Notes: generated by a model from the sequence alone, not told the origin. Positions 38,077 through 48,162 are shown, counted from the stretch's first letter. The stretch: 64,000 bases of DNA from Streptococcus suis 10581 (GCA_000440235.1 ALKQ01000044.1:1-64000); one strand, 5' to 3'. Numbers and translations: made by a program.

Positions 38077-39829
38077 AAACTGCTTCCTCCAATTCTCTTT
38101 GTTGATCGACCAGCTGACCATAGGCCAAGCTAGTCTGATAAAGCGTGGCATGGTTGCCTGTCACAGCTCCCTCCGCAGACAAGAAGAGAATATCATCTGC
38201 CTGCTCCACCTGTTTCATCTTATGGGTAATGATGATGACAATCGCATCCTTGGCCACCAAGTTAATCAGGTCGTAAATCAAGCTTTCATTGTCCTGATCG
38301 ACACTCGAGGTCACCTCATCAAAGATATAAAGGGAGCGTTTTGCCAAGACCGCACGGGCACAGATAACCTGCTGACGTTGACCAGGCGACAAGAAAGCAC
38401 CATCATCACCAACAATCGTGTCCAAACCGTCTGGCAGATTTTTAACAAACTGCAAGACCCCATGATGATCTGCCCAAGCCAAGATGTCCTCCTTGGACCA
38501 GTCAACCGCCATCCGCAAGTTATCATAGATAGACTGGTTGAGTAGGGTTGACTGGCCCGAGACATAGAGGACCTGCTCATTCAGAGAAAGCTGACTGATA
38601 CCTGAAATCTCCTGCTCACCCAAGTAAATAGCTCCCTTATCCGCCCGCAAGCGTCCCAAGAGCAGCTGGGCCAAGGTCGTTTTCCCCTGCCCTGACTCGC
38701 CCGCCAAAGCATATACCTTACCAGCCGGCATGGTCATGGAAATATCTTCTAGGACCGGCTTTTCTCCGTAGGCAAAGGCCAAATCTTCTAGTTTTAGACT
38801 GTCAAAAACAGGCACATGGACAGAATCGATTTCCTGCTCCGCTGTCATACTGTCCAAGAAACCAAAGATGCGATCCGCCATCTTGGTATTCATCATCACC
38901 AAGTGCATACCGTAGCCCTGCTCCCGTATGGGTGCAAAAAACTCCGTCGCAATGAGGACAAAGAAGAGCATACTAAAGAGGGACAAATTGCCTGCCGCTA
39001 GGCTATTGACCGCCACAAAACCAGACAGACCAATCCCTAGATACATGACCGCATCCATGTAACCCACCGCTTGCAGCTGAAAACTGAGCAACTCCATGGT
39101 CGCATCGCGGAAGTCCTCGGCCTGCTCATTAAAGGTCTTTTCATAAGTCGCGTCCGCCTGATAGGAATAGAGGGTGTTGAGCCCTTTGAGGTCGTCCAGG
39201 AAAAGATTGCCCACATCCATATAGGAACCCCAATAGCGATTCATGATCCGCTTAGACCGCTTCTGCATAGCGATAATGGAAATGGGAATAAGAGGCAAAG
39301 CCAATATGAAAATGACAGCACCCAGCGGGAAAATCAGAAAAACCAGCAAAAGAACCGTCGCACAGTTGAACTGGGTCCGCAAGGAAGAAGCCATGTAGTA
39401 GGAATAGTAGGTATCCAGACTATCAATACCTTGGGAAGCGATGTTAAAGACATCCGCTGCTGTCGCTTTTGACTCAAACTGACCGTCCTTGGCCAAGAGA
39501 GCCTCAAAGAAAGACTGCTTGAGCGAATCCCGTGCAAACTGGGAGCCCAGCCCCTGCAAACGCTTGGCGATCAAAGCCACACCATAGCCAAAGGCATTGA
39601 GACCTAGCAAGATGAGGACAAACCGTACTAAATCAACCTGACCACCCTCATAGTAGCTCACAAATCCTTTAGCAATCAGATAAAAGGAAATAATCCGCAT
39701 CAAAAATTGCACCCAGGATAGAAAGGCTGCCAAATAGACCAGCTTCATCTTGGGCCTGATGCGTTCTTTGAGCCGCTTCAAGAGGGCTTTTTTCTTTTCT
39801 CTGGAGATTTTCTCCTGTTCTTGTGCCAT
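38069..39829 (-). CDS. ABC half-transporter, CydD/YbtP-like
   Basis: A 586-residue half-transporter, first gene of the six-gene operon. Transmembrane helices span residues 28-310, and the coupling region ends PIREQGYGMHLVMMNTKMAD, typical of the CydD group. The ATPase domain has GESGQGKTT, LSPGQRQQVI and LYIFDEVTSSVD. GAGG precedes the ATG, and a consensus-spaced promoter lies at 39860-39888. No cydAB genes are nearby, which argues against the cytochrome bd assembly role. Confidence 0.86.
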   Translation of the reverse strand: MAQEQEKISREKKKALLKRLKERIRPKMKLVYLAAFLSWVQFLMRIISFYLIAKGFVSYYEGGQVDLVRFVLILLGLNAFGYGVALIAKRLQGLGSQFARDSLKQSFFEALLAKDGQFESKATAADVFNIASQGIDSLDTYYSYYMASSLRTQFNCATVLLLVFLIFPLGAVIFILALPLIPISIIAMQKRSKRIMNRYWGSYMDVGNLFLDDLKGLNTLYSYQADATYEKTFNEQAEDFRDATMELLSFQLQAVGYMDAVMYLGIGLSGFVAVNSLAAGNLSLFSMLFFVLIATEFFAPIREQGYGMHLVMMNTKMADRIFGFLDSMTAEQEIDSVHVPVFDSLKLEDLAFAYGEKPVLEDISMTMPAGKVYALAGESGQGKTTLAQLLLGRLRADKGAIYLGEQEISGISQLSLNEQVLYVSGQSTLLNQSIYDNLRMAVDWSKEDILAWADHHGVLQFVKNLPDGLDTIVGDDGAFLSPGQRQQVICARAVLAKRSLYIFDEVTSSVDQDNESLIYDLINLVAKDAIVIIITHKMKQVEQADDILFLSAEGAVTGNHATLYQTSLAYGQLVDQQRELEEAVYG

Positions 39830-39859
39830 AGTTCACCTCATCTACAAGTATTCCTATAT

Positions 39860-39888
39860 AGTATATCATTCTTTGAATTATCTGTAAA
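39860..39888 (-). promoter_or_regulatory. Promoter of the six-gene transport operon
   Basis: On the minus strand TTTACA (39883-39888) and TATACT (39860-39865) are 17 nt apart, 31 nt before the first start codon. Confidence 0.75.
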
Positions 39889-39910
39889 TTTTAATTTAAA
39901 TAACAAAAAG

Positions 39911-39942
39911 AAAACAAACTGTTCAGCTGAACAGTTTGTTAG
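39911..39942 (-). terminator. thrC terminator
   Basis: AACAAACTGTTC and GAACAGTTTGTT form a perfect stem around AGCT, followed on the minus strand by TTTCTTTTT. Confidence 0.88.
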
Positions 39943-39956
39943 CAATCATTTATAGA

Positions 39957-41441
39957 TTAAACACCCAAATAACGTTCTACTTCAACCTGCATATCGGCAG
40001 CCGCAACAACGGTAGTGTGGCGGACAGGTGCCGTTTCCAAGCCGTCCACAGCTGGCGGCAGAGCTACGCCTGAAATCTCATGCAATTTTGCAAGGGCTTC
40101 AAAATCGTTCAAGCCTGACTGACCTGTCACAGCCTCAACCGCAACCACAGGGAACTTGTAAGGACTAGCAGTTGATGCAATCACAGTCGGAGTTTGGTCC
40201 CCTGTTTGCTCCACATACTGTTTATAGACAGCTGAAGCAACAGCCGTATGTGGATCTTCAATGTAGTCTGACTCGTCATAGACACGCTTGATTTCCGCAG
40301 CCGTTTCTTCTTCTGTCGCAAAGGCGGCAGCAAAGAGAGAGAGGATATCCGCGTCAGCCCCTTGAATATCATACTGACCAGTTGTGTTCAAGGCTTCCAT
40401 CAGCTCGGCTGTTTTTGCAGCATCATTGCCAAAGAGATGGAAAATCAAGCGTTCCAAGTTAGAAGACACCAAGATGTCCATGGACGGACTGGTAGTCACG
40501 CGGAAGGTACGGTTCTTGTCGTAAACGCCTGTCGAGAAGAAGTCAGTCAAGACGTTGTTATCGTTGGAAGCACAGATGAGTTTGCCAACTGGCAGACCGA
40601 TTTGCTTAGCGTAGTAAGCCGCCAAGATGTTTCCAAAGTTTCCTGTTGGAACGGTGAAGTTGACCTTGTCGCCCGCCGCAATCTCGCCGGTCTTAACCAG
40701 CTGAGCGTAGGCATAGACATAGTAAACAATCTGTGGCACCAAGCGGCCGATGTTCATGGAGTTGGCTGATGAAAACTGGAGTTTCTTAGCCGCCAACTTG
40801 GCACGGAGAACCTCATCATTGAACATATGTTTGACATTTGTCTGGGCATCGTCGAAGTTACCATCAATAGCCACCACGTGCGTATTAGCCCCTGTCTGTG
40901 TGGTCATCTGCAATTCTTGGACCTTAGATACTCCGTCGCGTGGATAGAAGACGATGATTTGCGTGCCTGGGACATCCGCAAAACCAGCCATAGCTGCCTT
41001 GCCTGTATCACCTGAAGTCGCTGTCAAGATGACAATCTTGTTTTCCAAGCCATGCTTTTTCGCCGCAGTCGTCATCAAGTATGGCAGGATGGACAGTGCC
41101 ATGTCCTTGAAGGCAATGGTTGAGCCACGGAAAAGCTCCAAGTTGTACTGACCATTGAGCTTAACCACTGGGGCAATAACTGGCGTGTCAAACTTGCTGT
41201 CGTAGGCGTTATTGATACAGTAGTCCAGTTCGTCTGCCGTAAAATCATCCAAGAAAGCTGACAAAATCAACTTGGCAACTTCTTGATAAGAAGCGTCTTT
41301 GAGAACAGAAAAATCCAAGTCAACTGTTGGAATCGAAATCGGTGTAAACAAACCACCATCTGTCGCCAAGCCCTGCAAAATCGCCTGGCTAGCCGATACA
41401 GTATTTTTTGCATCGCGTGTTGATTGATATACTAAAGTCAT
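39957..41441 (-). CDS. thrC: Threonine synthase
   Basis: A 494-residue PLP enzyme converting O-phosphohomoserine to threonine. The PLP lysine lies in STIAFKDMALSILP, and TATSGDTGKAAMAGF and VPTGNFGNILAAYYAK are conserved. Length and the N-terminal LVYQSTRDAKNTVSASQAI fit the long bacterial/fungal form. It stands alone, with its own terminator. I looked for a T-box in the leader and saw none. Confidence 0.96.
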   Translation of the reverse strand: MTLVYQSTRDAKNTVSASQAILQGLATDGGLFTPISIPTVDLDFSVLKDASYQEVAKLILSAFLDDFTADELDYCINNAYDSKFDTPVIAPVVKLNGQYNLELFRGSTIAFKDMALSILPYLMTTAAKKHGLENKIVILTATSGDTGKAAMAGFADVPGTQIIVFYPRDGVSKVQELQMTTQTGANTHVVAIDGNFDDAQTNVKHMFNDEVLRAKLAAKKLQFSSANSMNIGRLVPQIVYYVYAYAQLVKTGEIAAGDKVNFTVPTGNFGNILAAYYAKQIGLPVGKLICASNDNNVLTDFFSTGVYDKNRTFRVTTSPSMDILVSSNLERLIFHLFGNDAAKTAELMEALNTTGQYDIQGADADILSLFAAAFATEEETAAEIKRVYDESDYIEDPHTAVASAVYKQYVEQTGDQTPTVIASTASPYKFPVVAVEAVTGQSGLNDFEALAKLHEISGVALPPAVDGLETAPVRHTTVVAAADMQVEVERYLGV

Positions 41442-41864
41442 GATTATCCCTCATAAAAAATCTATTTTTTCTATTCTACCATAAAACCCACCTAAATTGA
41501 CAGAAAATTGTGAAAGATAGATAGAAAAGTCTCTTTTTCTCGGCTAAACCCTAACTTTCCAACCACTTTCGCTTTTTACAGAATCTCCACCATTATTTCT
41601 AAACAAACAATCCCCTATTTTTCAATAGAGGATTGTCTTACGATATTTGGAGGCAATTTACTTATAAATCATACTCCGTTCAACTGAGTAGGATACGATT
41701 TGCTACTCCTACCTAGACTTTTTCTAGTCCTAAGCCTTTCTAGGCAGATTGACGAAACTACCCAAACCATCAAGGAATGATTTTCTAAACGAGACAAGGT
41801 AAAGCGACGTAGGCATAACTAAAGTTAGGCAAGGAGCTTTAACGATGTATCGTGACGAAAATCC
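41442..41864. other. adhE-thrC intergenic region
   Basis: A 423-bp gap. On the minus strand ACAATCCTCTATT pairs with AATAGGGGATTGT around GAAA (41605-41637), followed by a T-rich stretch; this is the likely adhE terminator. Between it and adhE lie short hairpins (ctagactttttctag, cctaagcctttctagg) that look like degenerate interspersed repeat DNA. The thrC promoter should be in the thrC-proximal part. No ORF is credible. Confidence 0.65.
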
Positions 41865-44516
41865 TTACTTGATGCGACCTGGACGTTCTTTGTAACCGTA
41901 GTAGGCATCTTCGATGATTTCTTGCATGTGGTCAACCATTGCTAGACGTGGGTTAGCTGGGGTACATTGATCTTCATAGGCAAGAAGAGCCAATTCGCGA
42001 GAGTGTTCTTTGAGTTCTTTCTCGTCGATACCTTGTGCTTTCAAGTTCATTTGGATACCGATGCGTTCACCGAGGTCGTAAACTGCTTGTGCGTATGCTG
42101 CAACAGCTTCTTCTGGTGTTGAACATGGTAAACCTAGAAGACGAGCGATGTCTTGGTATTTTTCATCTGCTTTATAGTAGTTGTACTTAGGCCATGTAGC
42201 TGTCTTGGCTGGACGAGTACCGTTGTAGCGGATAACGTATGGAAGCAAGATAGCGTTTGTACGACCGTGAACGGTATGGAAACGCCCACCAATCTTATGA
42301 GCCATTGAGTGAGAAATACCTAGGAATGCGTTGGCGAAGGCCATACCTGCCATAGTTGATGCGTTGTGCATTTTCTCACGTGATACAAAGTCAGCATTCT
42401 TCACTGAGCTTTCAAGGTTTTCAAATACTAGTTTGATAGCTTGAAGTGCTAAACCATCTGTAAAGTCGTTGGCTACTGTTGAAACGTATGCTTCTGTAGC
42501 GTGAGTCAATACGTCCATACCAGTATCTGCTGTAACGTGTGCTGGTACTGTCAATACGAGTGCTGGGTCAACGATTGCCACAGTTGGTGTCAATGAGTAG
42601 TCAGCGATTGGGTATTTACGGTTGTTTGCTTTATCAGAGATTACGGCGAACGGTGTTACTTCTGAACCTGTACCTGATGTAGTTGGGATCGCGATAAACT
42701 TAGATTTCTTACCAAGTTCTGGGAACTTGAAGGCACGTTTACGGATATCCATGAATTTTTGAACTAGGTCATGGAAATCAACTGTTGGTTGTTCGTAGAA
42801 GAGCCACATAACTTTGGCGGCATCCATTGGTGAACCACCACCGAGTGCGATGATTGTATCTGGTTTGAAGGTACGCATCAATTCTGTACCTTTATAAACC
42901 GTTGTGATGTCTGGATCTGGCTCAACGTCTGAGAAGATTTGGTAAACAACTTTATTACGACGAAGGTCCAATTGTTCGATGATACGATCTAGAAATCCAA
43001 GTTCTACCATGGCACGGTCTGTAACGATCATGACACGTTCAACGTCACGGCATTTTTGGAGATATTGGATAGAATCACGTTCGAAGTATGTTTTAGAAGG
43101 AACTTTAAACCATTGCATATTATTTCTACGTCTTCCTACTTTCTTGATGTTGAGCAAGTTCATAGCACTTACGTTATCACTGATTGAGTTGCGTCCGTAA
43201 GAACCACAACCAAGTGTCAATGATGGCAAGAATGCGTTGTAAACATCACCGATACCACCGAAAGTAGATGGAGAGTTCCAAATAACACGGATAGCACGTA
43301 CGATTGTACCAAACTCTTTCGCCAATTCTGCGTCTTCCGTATGAATAGCTGCAGAGTGACCGAGACCGTGGAATTCAACCATTTGGCGAGCTGCTTCAAG
43401 ACCTTCTGCACGACCATCAACTTTCAAGACGGCAATAACAGGTGACAATTTCTCACGAGTCAATGGTTCTTTCTCACCGATTTCAGCAACCTCAGCTGCC
43501 AAGATGTTTGTACCTTCTGGTACTGAGAAGCCGGCCTGCTCAGCGATCCATGCAGCTGGGCGACCAACGATGTCTGCGTTCAATTTACCTTCAGCACAGT
43601 TTTTGCTGTTAGCTTTCACACCGAAGCAGTATTCTTCAAGAAGAGCTTTTTCTTTCCTATTAACGAAGTAAGTTTTGTAAGATTTGAATTCTGCTACAAA
43701 CTCATCGTAAACTTCTTTATCAATGATAACTGCTTGTTCTGACGCACAGACCATACCGTTGTCAAATGACTTAGACATAACGATGTCATGTGCTGCCTGG
43801 CGGATGTTTGCAGATTTTTCAATATAGGCTGGAACGTTACCTGCACCTACACCAAGGGCAGGTTTACCACAAGAGTAAGCTGCACGCACCATTGCGTTAC
43901 CACCAGTTGCAAGGATTGTTGCAATACCATCATGTTTCATCAACTCAGACGTTGCTTCCATAGATGGTTTTGTAATCCACTGGATACAGTTTTCAGGAGC
44001 ACCTGCTGCAACTGCCGCTTCGTAGACAACACGAGCTGCATGAGCAGAAGATTCTTGTGCAGATGGGTGGAAGGCAAAGACAATTGGATTACGTGTCTTC
44101 AAGGCAATCAATGATTTAAAGATTGCTGTAGAAGTTGGGTTTGTTGTTGGTGTAATACCACAAACAACACCGACCGGCTCAGCAATCAAAGTCAAACCTG
44201 TCACTTCATCTTCTTCGATAACACCAACAGTTTTCGTGTGGCGCATGTTATTGACAACGTGCTCACAGGCAAACAAGTTCTTAGTAGCCTTGTCTTCGAA
44301 TACACCACGCTTGGTTTCTTCAAAGGCGTGCATTGCCAATTCACCGTGTTTATCAAGGGCTGCAACCGAAGCTTTCGCTACAATATAGTCTACTTCTTCT
44401 TGACCAAGTTTACGGAACTCATCAAGAGCAACCAAACCTTTTTGAACAAGCTCATCGACATGCTTGCGCGCTTCTACCAACTTTTCTTCTGGTGATACTA
44501 CTTTTTTATCAGCCAT
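41865..44516 (-). CDS. adhE: Bifunctional acetaldehyde-CoA/alcohol dehydrogenase
   Basis: An 883-residue fusion. The N-terminal CoA-acylating aldehyde dehydrogenase (residues 1-440) has catalytic Cys in SFDNGMVCASEQAV. The C-terminal iron-dependent alcohol dehydrogenase has GGGSPMDAAKVMWLFYE, PTTSGTGSEVTPFAV and the metal-binding HxxxH region around HSMAHKIGGRFHTVHG. It reduces acetyl-CoA to ethanol and regenerates NAD+ in mixed-acid fermentation. Rex-like and cre-like sites lie upstream. Confidence 0.98.
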   Translation of the reverse strand: MADKKVVSPEEKLVEARKHVDELVQKGLVALDEFRKLGQEEVDYIVAKASVAALDKHGELAMHAFEETKRGVFEDKATKNLFACEHVVNNMRHTKTVGVIEEDEVTGLTLIAEPVGVVCGITPTTNPTSTAIFKSLIALKTRNPIVFAFHPSAQESSAHAARVVYEAAVAAGAPENCIQWITKPSMEATSELMKHDGIATILATGGNAMVRAAYSCGKPALGVGAGNVPAYIEKSANIRQAAHDIVMSKSFDNGMVCASEQAVIIDKEVYDEFVAEFKSYKTYFVNRKEKALLEEYCFGVKANSKNCAEGKLNADIVGRPAAWIAEQAGFSVPEGTNILAAEVAEIGEKEPLTREKLSPVIAVLKVDGRAEGLEAARQMVEFHGLGHSAAIHTEDAELAKEFGTIVRAIRVIWNSPSTFGGIGDVYNAFLPSLTLGCGSYGRNSISDNVSAMNLLNIKKVGRRRNNMQWFKVPSKTYFERDSIQYLQKCRDVERVMIVTDRAMVELGFLDRIIEQLDLRRNKVVYQIFSDVEPDPDITTVYKGTELMRTFKPDTIIALGGGSPMDAAKVMWLFYEQPTVDFHDLVQKFMDIRKRAFKFPELGKKSKFIAIPTTSGTGSEVTPFAVISDKANNRKYPIADYSLTPTVAIVDPALVLTVPAHVTADTGMDVLTHATEAYVSTVANDFTDGLALQAIKLVFENLESSVKNADFVSREKMHNASTMAGMAFANAFLGISHSMAHKIGGRFHTVHGRTNAILLPYVIRYNGTRPAKTATWPKYNYYKADEKYQDIARLLGLPCSTPEEAVAAYAQAVYDLGERIGIQMNLKAQGIDEKELKEHSRELALLAYEDQCTPANPRLAMVDHMQEIIEDAYYGYKERPGRIK

Positions 44517-44546
44517 TGTGTTCCTCCAAATATACTCGCTAACTAT

Positions 44547-44564
44547 TTGTTAACTTTTTCACAA
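44547..44564. promoter_or_regulatory. Rex-like operator, adhE proximal
   Basis: TTGTTAACTTTTTCACAA fits the redox repressor Rex consensus TTGTGA-n6-TCACAA with two mismatches, 30 bp upstream of adhE. Confidence 0.65.
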
Positions 44565-44603
44565 TGTTATTCTACTATTTTTTATTTTATTTGTAAAGAG
44601 AAA

Positions 44604-44621
44604 TTGTTAATTTTTTCACAT
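44604..44621. promoter_or_regulatory. Second Rex-like site upstream of adhE
   Basis: TTGTTAATTTTTTCACAT, a weaker Rex match 40 bp further upstream, in the same orientation. Confidence 0.5.
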
Positions 44622-44638
44622 TTTTTCTGTTTTGTTTT

Positions 44639-44786
44639 GGAAAGCGCTTACTTTTTCCTGTTTTCAGAAAACATTCAGATTTGTTTCTGCTTTGTTTGGT
44701 CGAAAAATACATAAAGTAAGACAAATCTTTATCATTTATTCTTTCTCTAACATTTACGATACTAGTTTATCAAGAAAACGCTTCCA
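44639..44786. promoter_or_regulatory. cre-like (CcpA) sites in the adhE-adhP region
   Basis: GGAAAGCGCTTAC at 44639-44651 and AGAAAACGCTTCCA at 44773-44786 match catabolite-responsive element cores (GAAARCGYTT). The 445-bp divergent region thus carries redox and carbon signals for both alcohol dehydrogenases. Confidence 0.6.
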
Positions 44787-44886
44787 CGTAAATAGATTTT
44801 TTTGAAAAAGTTTGGATAAATTTCTGGTTTTTTCCATTTATAGATATTAATTTAAATCTATTGATATACTTGCTTTATTTTTGTTT

Positions 44887-44904
44887 TTGTGATATTATTA
44901 ACAA
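44887..44904. promoter_or_regulatory. Rex-like operator upstream of adhP
   Basis: TTGTGATATTATTAACAA matches TTGTGA-n6-TCACAA with one mismatch, 57 bp before adhP. Confidence 0.72.
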
Positions 44905-44961
44905 GAAAATATCTATATTAACACATTCAAAAAATGTGCTACAATAAATAGGAGGTCTGCC

Positions 44962-45987
44962 ATGAAAGCAGTTGTTGTTAATCCAGAATCTACTGGTGTT
45001 GTCGTTGTTGAAAAAGAACTTCGTCCACTCGAAGCTGGCGAAGCTCTGGTCCAAATTGAGTACTGTGGTGTTTGTCACACTGACCTCCACGTTGCCAATG
45101 GTGATTTTGGTAAGGTTCCTGGTCGCGTTCTTGGTCACGAAGGAATTGGTATTGTTACAGAAATCGCTCCTGATGTGACCAGTCTAAAAGTTGGTGACCG
45201 TGTCAGCGTTGCTTGGTTCTTCCAAGGCTGTGGTATGTGTGAATATTGTACAACCGGTCGCGAAACTCTCTGCCGTACCGTAAAAAATGCAGGCTACTCT
45301 GTTGACGGTGGCATGGCTGAGCAATGTATTGTAACAGCAGACTATGCAGTAAAAGTTCCAGAAGGTCTTGATCCAGCTCAAGCAAGTTCTATCACTTGTG
45401 CTGGCGTTACTTGCTACAAAGCGATTAAAGAAGCTCACTTGGAACCAGGTCAATGGATCGCTATCTATGGTGCTGGTGGACTCGGAAACCTTGCTGTACA
45501 ATACGCTAAAAAAGTGTTCAATGCCCACGTTATTGCTGTAGATATCAATAATGATAAATTGGAATTAGCCAAGGAAGTCGGTGCAGATGTCATCATCAAT
45601 GGACTTGAAGTAGAAGACGTGCCTGGCTATATCAAGGAAGTAACTGGTGGCGGTGCTCACTCAACTGTCGTAACGGCTGTTTCTAAGGTTGCCTTCAACC
45701 AGGCTATTGACAGCGTTCGTGCAGGTGGCTACGTAGTTGCAGTCGGCCTTCCATCTGAATATATGGATCTCAGCATTGTGAAAACTGTACTAGATGGTAT
45801 CAAGGTTGTCGGCTCTCTGGTTGGTACTCGTAAAGATTTAGAAGAGGCCTTCCACTTCGGTGCTATGGGACTAGTTGTTCCAGTCGTTCAAAAACGTCCT
45901 GTCGAAGATGCCGAAGCAGTCTTTGATGAAATGGCAGCGGGAACTATTCAAGGCCGCATGGTCTTAGACTTCTGCCACTCACACTAA
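44962..45987 (+). CDS. adhP: Zinc-dependent alcohol dehydrogenase
   Basis: A 341-residue medium-chain dehydrogenase. The catalytic zinc ligands are CGVCHTDLH and GHEGIGIV; the structural zinc cysteines are [15 protein letters not shown]. The Rossmann motif is [16 protein letters not shown]. It interconverts aldehydes and alcohols with NAD. It is divergent from adhE and shares its redox-regulated intergenic region. AGGAGG precedes the ATG. Confidence 0.95.
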   Translation: MKAVVVNPESTGVVVVEKELRPLEAGEALVQIEYCGVCHTDLHVANGDFGKVPGRVLGHEGIGIVTEIAPDVTSLKVGDRVSVAWFFQGCGMCEYCTTGRETLCRTVKNAGYSVDGGMAEQCIVTADYAVKVPEGLDPAQASSITCAGVTCYKAIKEAHLEPGQWIAIYGAGGLGNLAVQYAKKVFNAHVIAVDINNDKLELAKEVGADVIINGLEVEDVPGYIKEVTGGGAHSTVVTAVSKVAFNQAIDSVRAGGYVVAVGLPSEYMDLSIVKTVLDGIKVVGSLVGTRKDLEEAFHFGAMGLVVPVVQKRPVEDAEAVFDEMAAGTIQGRMVLDFCHSH

Positions 45988-46006
45988 TGCGTTCTCCACT
46001 ATTTTC

Positions 46007-46038
46007 AAGAAGTGATTATCCAATCGCTTCTTTTTTTG
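46007..46038 (+). terminator. adhP terminator
   Basis: AGAAGTGATT and AATCGCTTCT form a stem with one G-T pair, followed by seven T. Confidence 0.85.
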
Positions 46039-46049
46039 ATTTCTAAAAT

Positions 46050-46082
46050 AAAAAGAAGCAGCTCTAGACTACTGCTTCTCCA
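46050..46082 (-). terminator. hisS terminator
   Basis: On the minus strand AGAAGCAGTAG and CTGCTTCTTTTT pair around the hisS stop codon, followed by a T-rich tail. Confidence 0.7.
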
Positions 46083-47352
46083 ATTCTTCTAAAATACTTG
46101 CAAAATCTGTTTTGAGTGCTTCCAAGCTTGTTTCAACTTGACTTCTTGTCTGGTTATTCTTAACCACAACCAGTCCGCTTTCTAGCTCGCTTCCACCAAG
46201 TGTGATAATGGTCTTGGCTCCAAAGACATCTGCTGACTTAAACTGGGCCTTGAGCTTGCGGTCCAGATAGTCACGTTCTGCACGGAAACCTTGCTTGCGA
46301 ATGGCTTGAACCAACTCCAACGCTCCGCTATTGGCCTCCTGACCTAAAACCGCGATATAAACATCTAACTGGGTGTCGAGAGGGAGCTCGATGCCTTGCT
46401 TTTCAAGGACCAAAATCAGGCGTTCAATCCCCATACCAAAGCCAAAAGCTGGCGTTTCTGGTCCACCAAAGTAGGTCACCAAACCGTCGTAACGTCCACC
46501 GGCACAGATGGTCAGGTCATTTCCACCCACTTCTGTCATAAACTCGAAAATAGTATGGTTATAGTAGTCCAAACCACGCACCATGTTGGTGTCAATAGTG
46601 TAAGCAATACCTAGGCTGTCCAACATAGACTTGACCGCTTCAAAATGAGCTGTACTTTCTTCATCTAGATAGTCCAAGATAGACGGTGCGTTTTCCACAG
46701 CGACCTTATCTTCTTTTTCCTTGGAATCCAACACACGCAGGGGATTTTCTTCCAAGCGACGCTGGCTGTCCTTAGATAGCTGGTCCTTGAGTGGCGTCAG
46801 ATAGTCAATCAAGGCCTGGCGATAAGCGGCACGACTCTCGGGATTTCCCAGACTGTTGAGGTGGAGGCGAATGTCCTTGATTCCCAACTCTTCAAAGAAG
46901 TGATAGGCCATAGCAATGGTTTCTACGTCTGTCGCTGGGTTATTGGAACCAAAACACTCCACACCAATCTGGTGGAACTGACGGAGACGACCAGCCTGCG
47001 GACGCTCGTAGCGGAACATTGGGCCCATGTAATAGAACTTAGCTGGCTTTTGTACTTCTGGGGCAAAGAGCTTGTTTTCTACATAAGAACGGACAACGGG
47101 CGCTGTCCCTTCTGGACGTAGGGTGATATGACGTTCTCCCTTGTCATAGAAATCGTACATCTCCTTGGTCACAATGTCCGTGGTGTCACCAACTGAGCGA
47201 CTAATCACCTCGTAATGCTCGAAGATGGGTGTACGAATCTCAGCGTAATTGTATTGCTTGAACATGCTACGGGTAAAGTTTTCCACGTACTGCCATTTGG
47301 CTGATTCCTGTGGTAGTAAATCCTGTGTTCCTTTAGGTTTTTGTAGTTTCAT
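46069..47352 (-). CDS. hisS: Histidyl-tRNA synthetase
   Basis: A 427-residue class II aminoacyl-tRNA synthetase. The N-terminus [13 protein letters not shown], motif 2 ([20 protein letters not shown]), the histidine-A region [12 protein letters not shown] and the motif 3 stretch [12 protein letters not shown] are visible. It charges tRNA-His. It is divergent from rpmF. I saw no T-box leader in the 275-bp gap. Confidence 0.97.
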   Translation of the reverse strand: MKLQKPKGTQDLLPQESAKWQYVENFTRSMFKQYNYAEIRTPIFEHYEVISRSVGDTTDIVTKEMYDFYDKGERHITLRPEGTAPVVRSYVENKLFAPEVQKPAKFYYMGPMFRYERPQAGRLRQFHQIGVECFGSNNPATDVETIAMAYHFFEELGIKDIRLHLNSLGNPESRAAYRQALIDYLTPLKDQLSKDSQRRLEENPLRVLDSKEKEDKVAVENAPSILDYLDEESTAHFEAVKSMLDSLGIAYTIDTNMVRGLDYYNHTIFEFMTEVGGNDLTICAGGRYDGLVTYFGGPETPAFGFGMGIERLILVLEKQGIELPLDTQLDVYIAVLGQEANSGALELVQAIRKQGFRAERDYLDRKLKAQFKSADVFGAKTIITLGGSELESGLVVVKNNQTRSQVETSLEALKTDFASILEELEKQ

Positions 47353-47515
47353 AATAAAGTGTATAAAGCCAACTTCTTCTGATAAAAGTTGTACTTCTTC
47401 CTTTCCAAATTAAGTCATAAGGGCTCAAACTCTACCAGTCGAGCCTTGCAATCCTCCTTATTTTACCATAAATGCTCTGCTATTTTCCAAAAAAGTGAAA
47501 AAAATCTGTCAAGTA

Positions 47516-47546
47516 ACTTTACTTTACAAAAAACTTTTGTTATACT
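47516..47546 (+). promoter_or_regulatory. rpmF-rpmG promoter
   Basis: An extended -10 (TGTTATACT, -10 TATACT at 47541-47546), with TTTACT at 47518-47523 as a weak -35 at 17 nt. Confidence 0.6.
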
Positions 47547-47627
47547 GTTAAAGTTGGCGAAAGTCATACGCACTATTTTTAGATTTAAAAGGGGCTTGGC
47601 CCTGACATTTAATGGAGGAAGAAAGAA

Positions 47628-47810
47628 ATGGCAGTACCTGCACGTCGCACTTCAAAAGCGAAGAAAAACAAACGTCGTACTCACTATAAAGTAGCAGCTC
47701 CAACTGTGAAATTTGATGAAACTACTGGAGATTACTCACGTTCTCACCGTGTATCTTTGAAAGGATACTACAAAGGACGTAAAATCGCTAAAGCTGCTTC
47801 AGCTGAATAA
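47628..47810 (+). CDS. rpmF: 50S ribosomal protein L32
   Basis: A 60-residue ribosomal protein beginning [19 protein letters not shown]. It is the zinc-independent L32 form, without the cysteine pairs. GGAGG lies upstream. rpmG follows after 15 nt. Confidence 0.97.
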
Positions 47811-47825
47811 TAGAAGGGAGATACC

Positions 47826-47975
47826 ATGCGCGTAAATATTACACTTGAACACAAAGAATCTGGTGAGCGTTTGTACCTTACTTCAAAAAACAAACGTAAC
47901 ACTCCAGACCGTCTTCAATTGAAAAAATACTCACCAAAATTGCGTAAGCACGTGATTTTTACTGAGGTGAAATAG
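47826..47975 (+). CDS. rpmG: 50S ribosomal protein L33, target of island insertion
   Basis: A 49-residue L33 ([17 protein letters not shown]...), again lacking zinc cysteines. It is translated from an ATG after AAGGGAG. Its last codons, Thr-Glu-Val-Lys-stop (ACT GAG GTG AAA TAG), are part of the island's attachment sequence, and copies recur at 60395-60409 and 61855-61869. The gene itself stays intact after insertion. Confidence 0.96.
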   Translation: MRVNITLEHKESGERLYLTSKNKRNTPDRLQLKKYSPKLRKHVIFTEVK

Positions 47976-48096
47976 GGATTCACTACACGTCAATAGACGG
48001 TAGAAACCTTGATTTTATGCGATTTTTGAAATATTGAATTTCATTACATTGCAGTACAAATCAATTGAGTCTCTACATTTTTCTCTACACTTTTTA
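47958..48096. repeat. attL: left junction of the rpmG island
   Basis: The rpmG 3' end plus about 120 bp repeated at 60392-60532 (diverged) and 61852-61972 (nearly identical). Just inside is a 25-bp sequence (48070-48094, starting TCTCTACATTTTT) repeated exactly at 60301-60325 next to the integrase gene. It is a likely arm-type integrase site. Confidence 0.88.
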
Positions 48097-48129
48097 GATA
48101 ATAGAATTTAAGTAGAACATGCAGATAAT

Positions 48130-48162
48130 AAAAGGAACACTTCGTATGAGGTGTTCCTTTTA
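48130..48162. terminator. Terminator at island left end
   Basis: AAAAGGAACACT and AGGTGTTCCTTTT form a hairpin with a T-rich flank on the plus strand and A-rich on the other, after the minus-strand cassette. Confidence 0.75.

Noticed and set aside
36418..39829. CydCD for cytochrome bd assembly
   Set aside because: No cydAB genes nearby; the cotranscribed ECF and MATE genes point to solute transport.
47353..47627. T-box riboswitch before hisS (also looked for before thrC)
   Set aside because: No GGGTGG-type T-box core or matching antiterminator seen on the minus strand.
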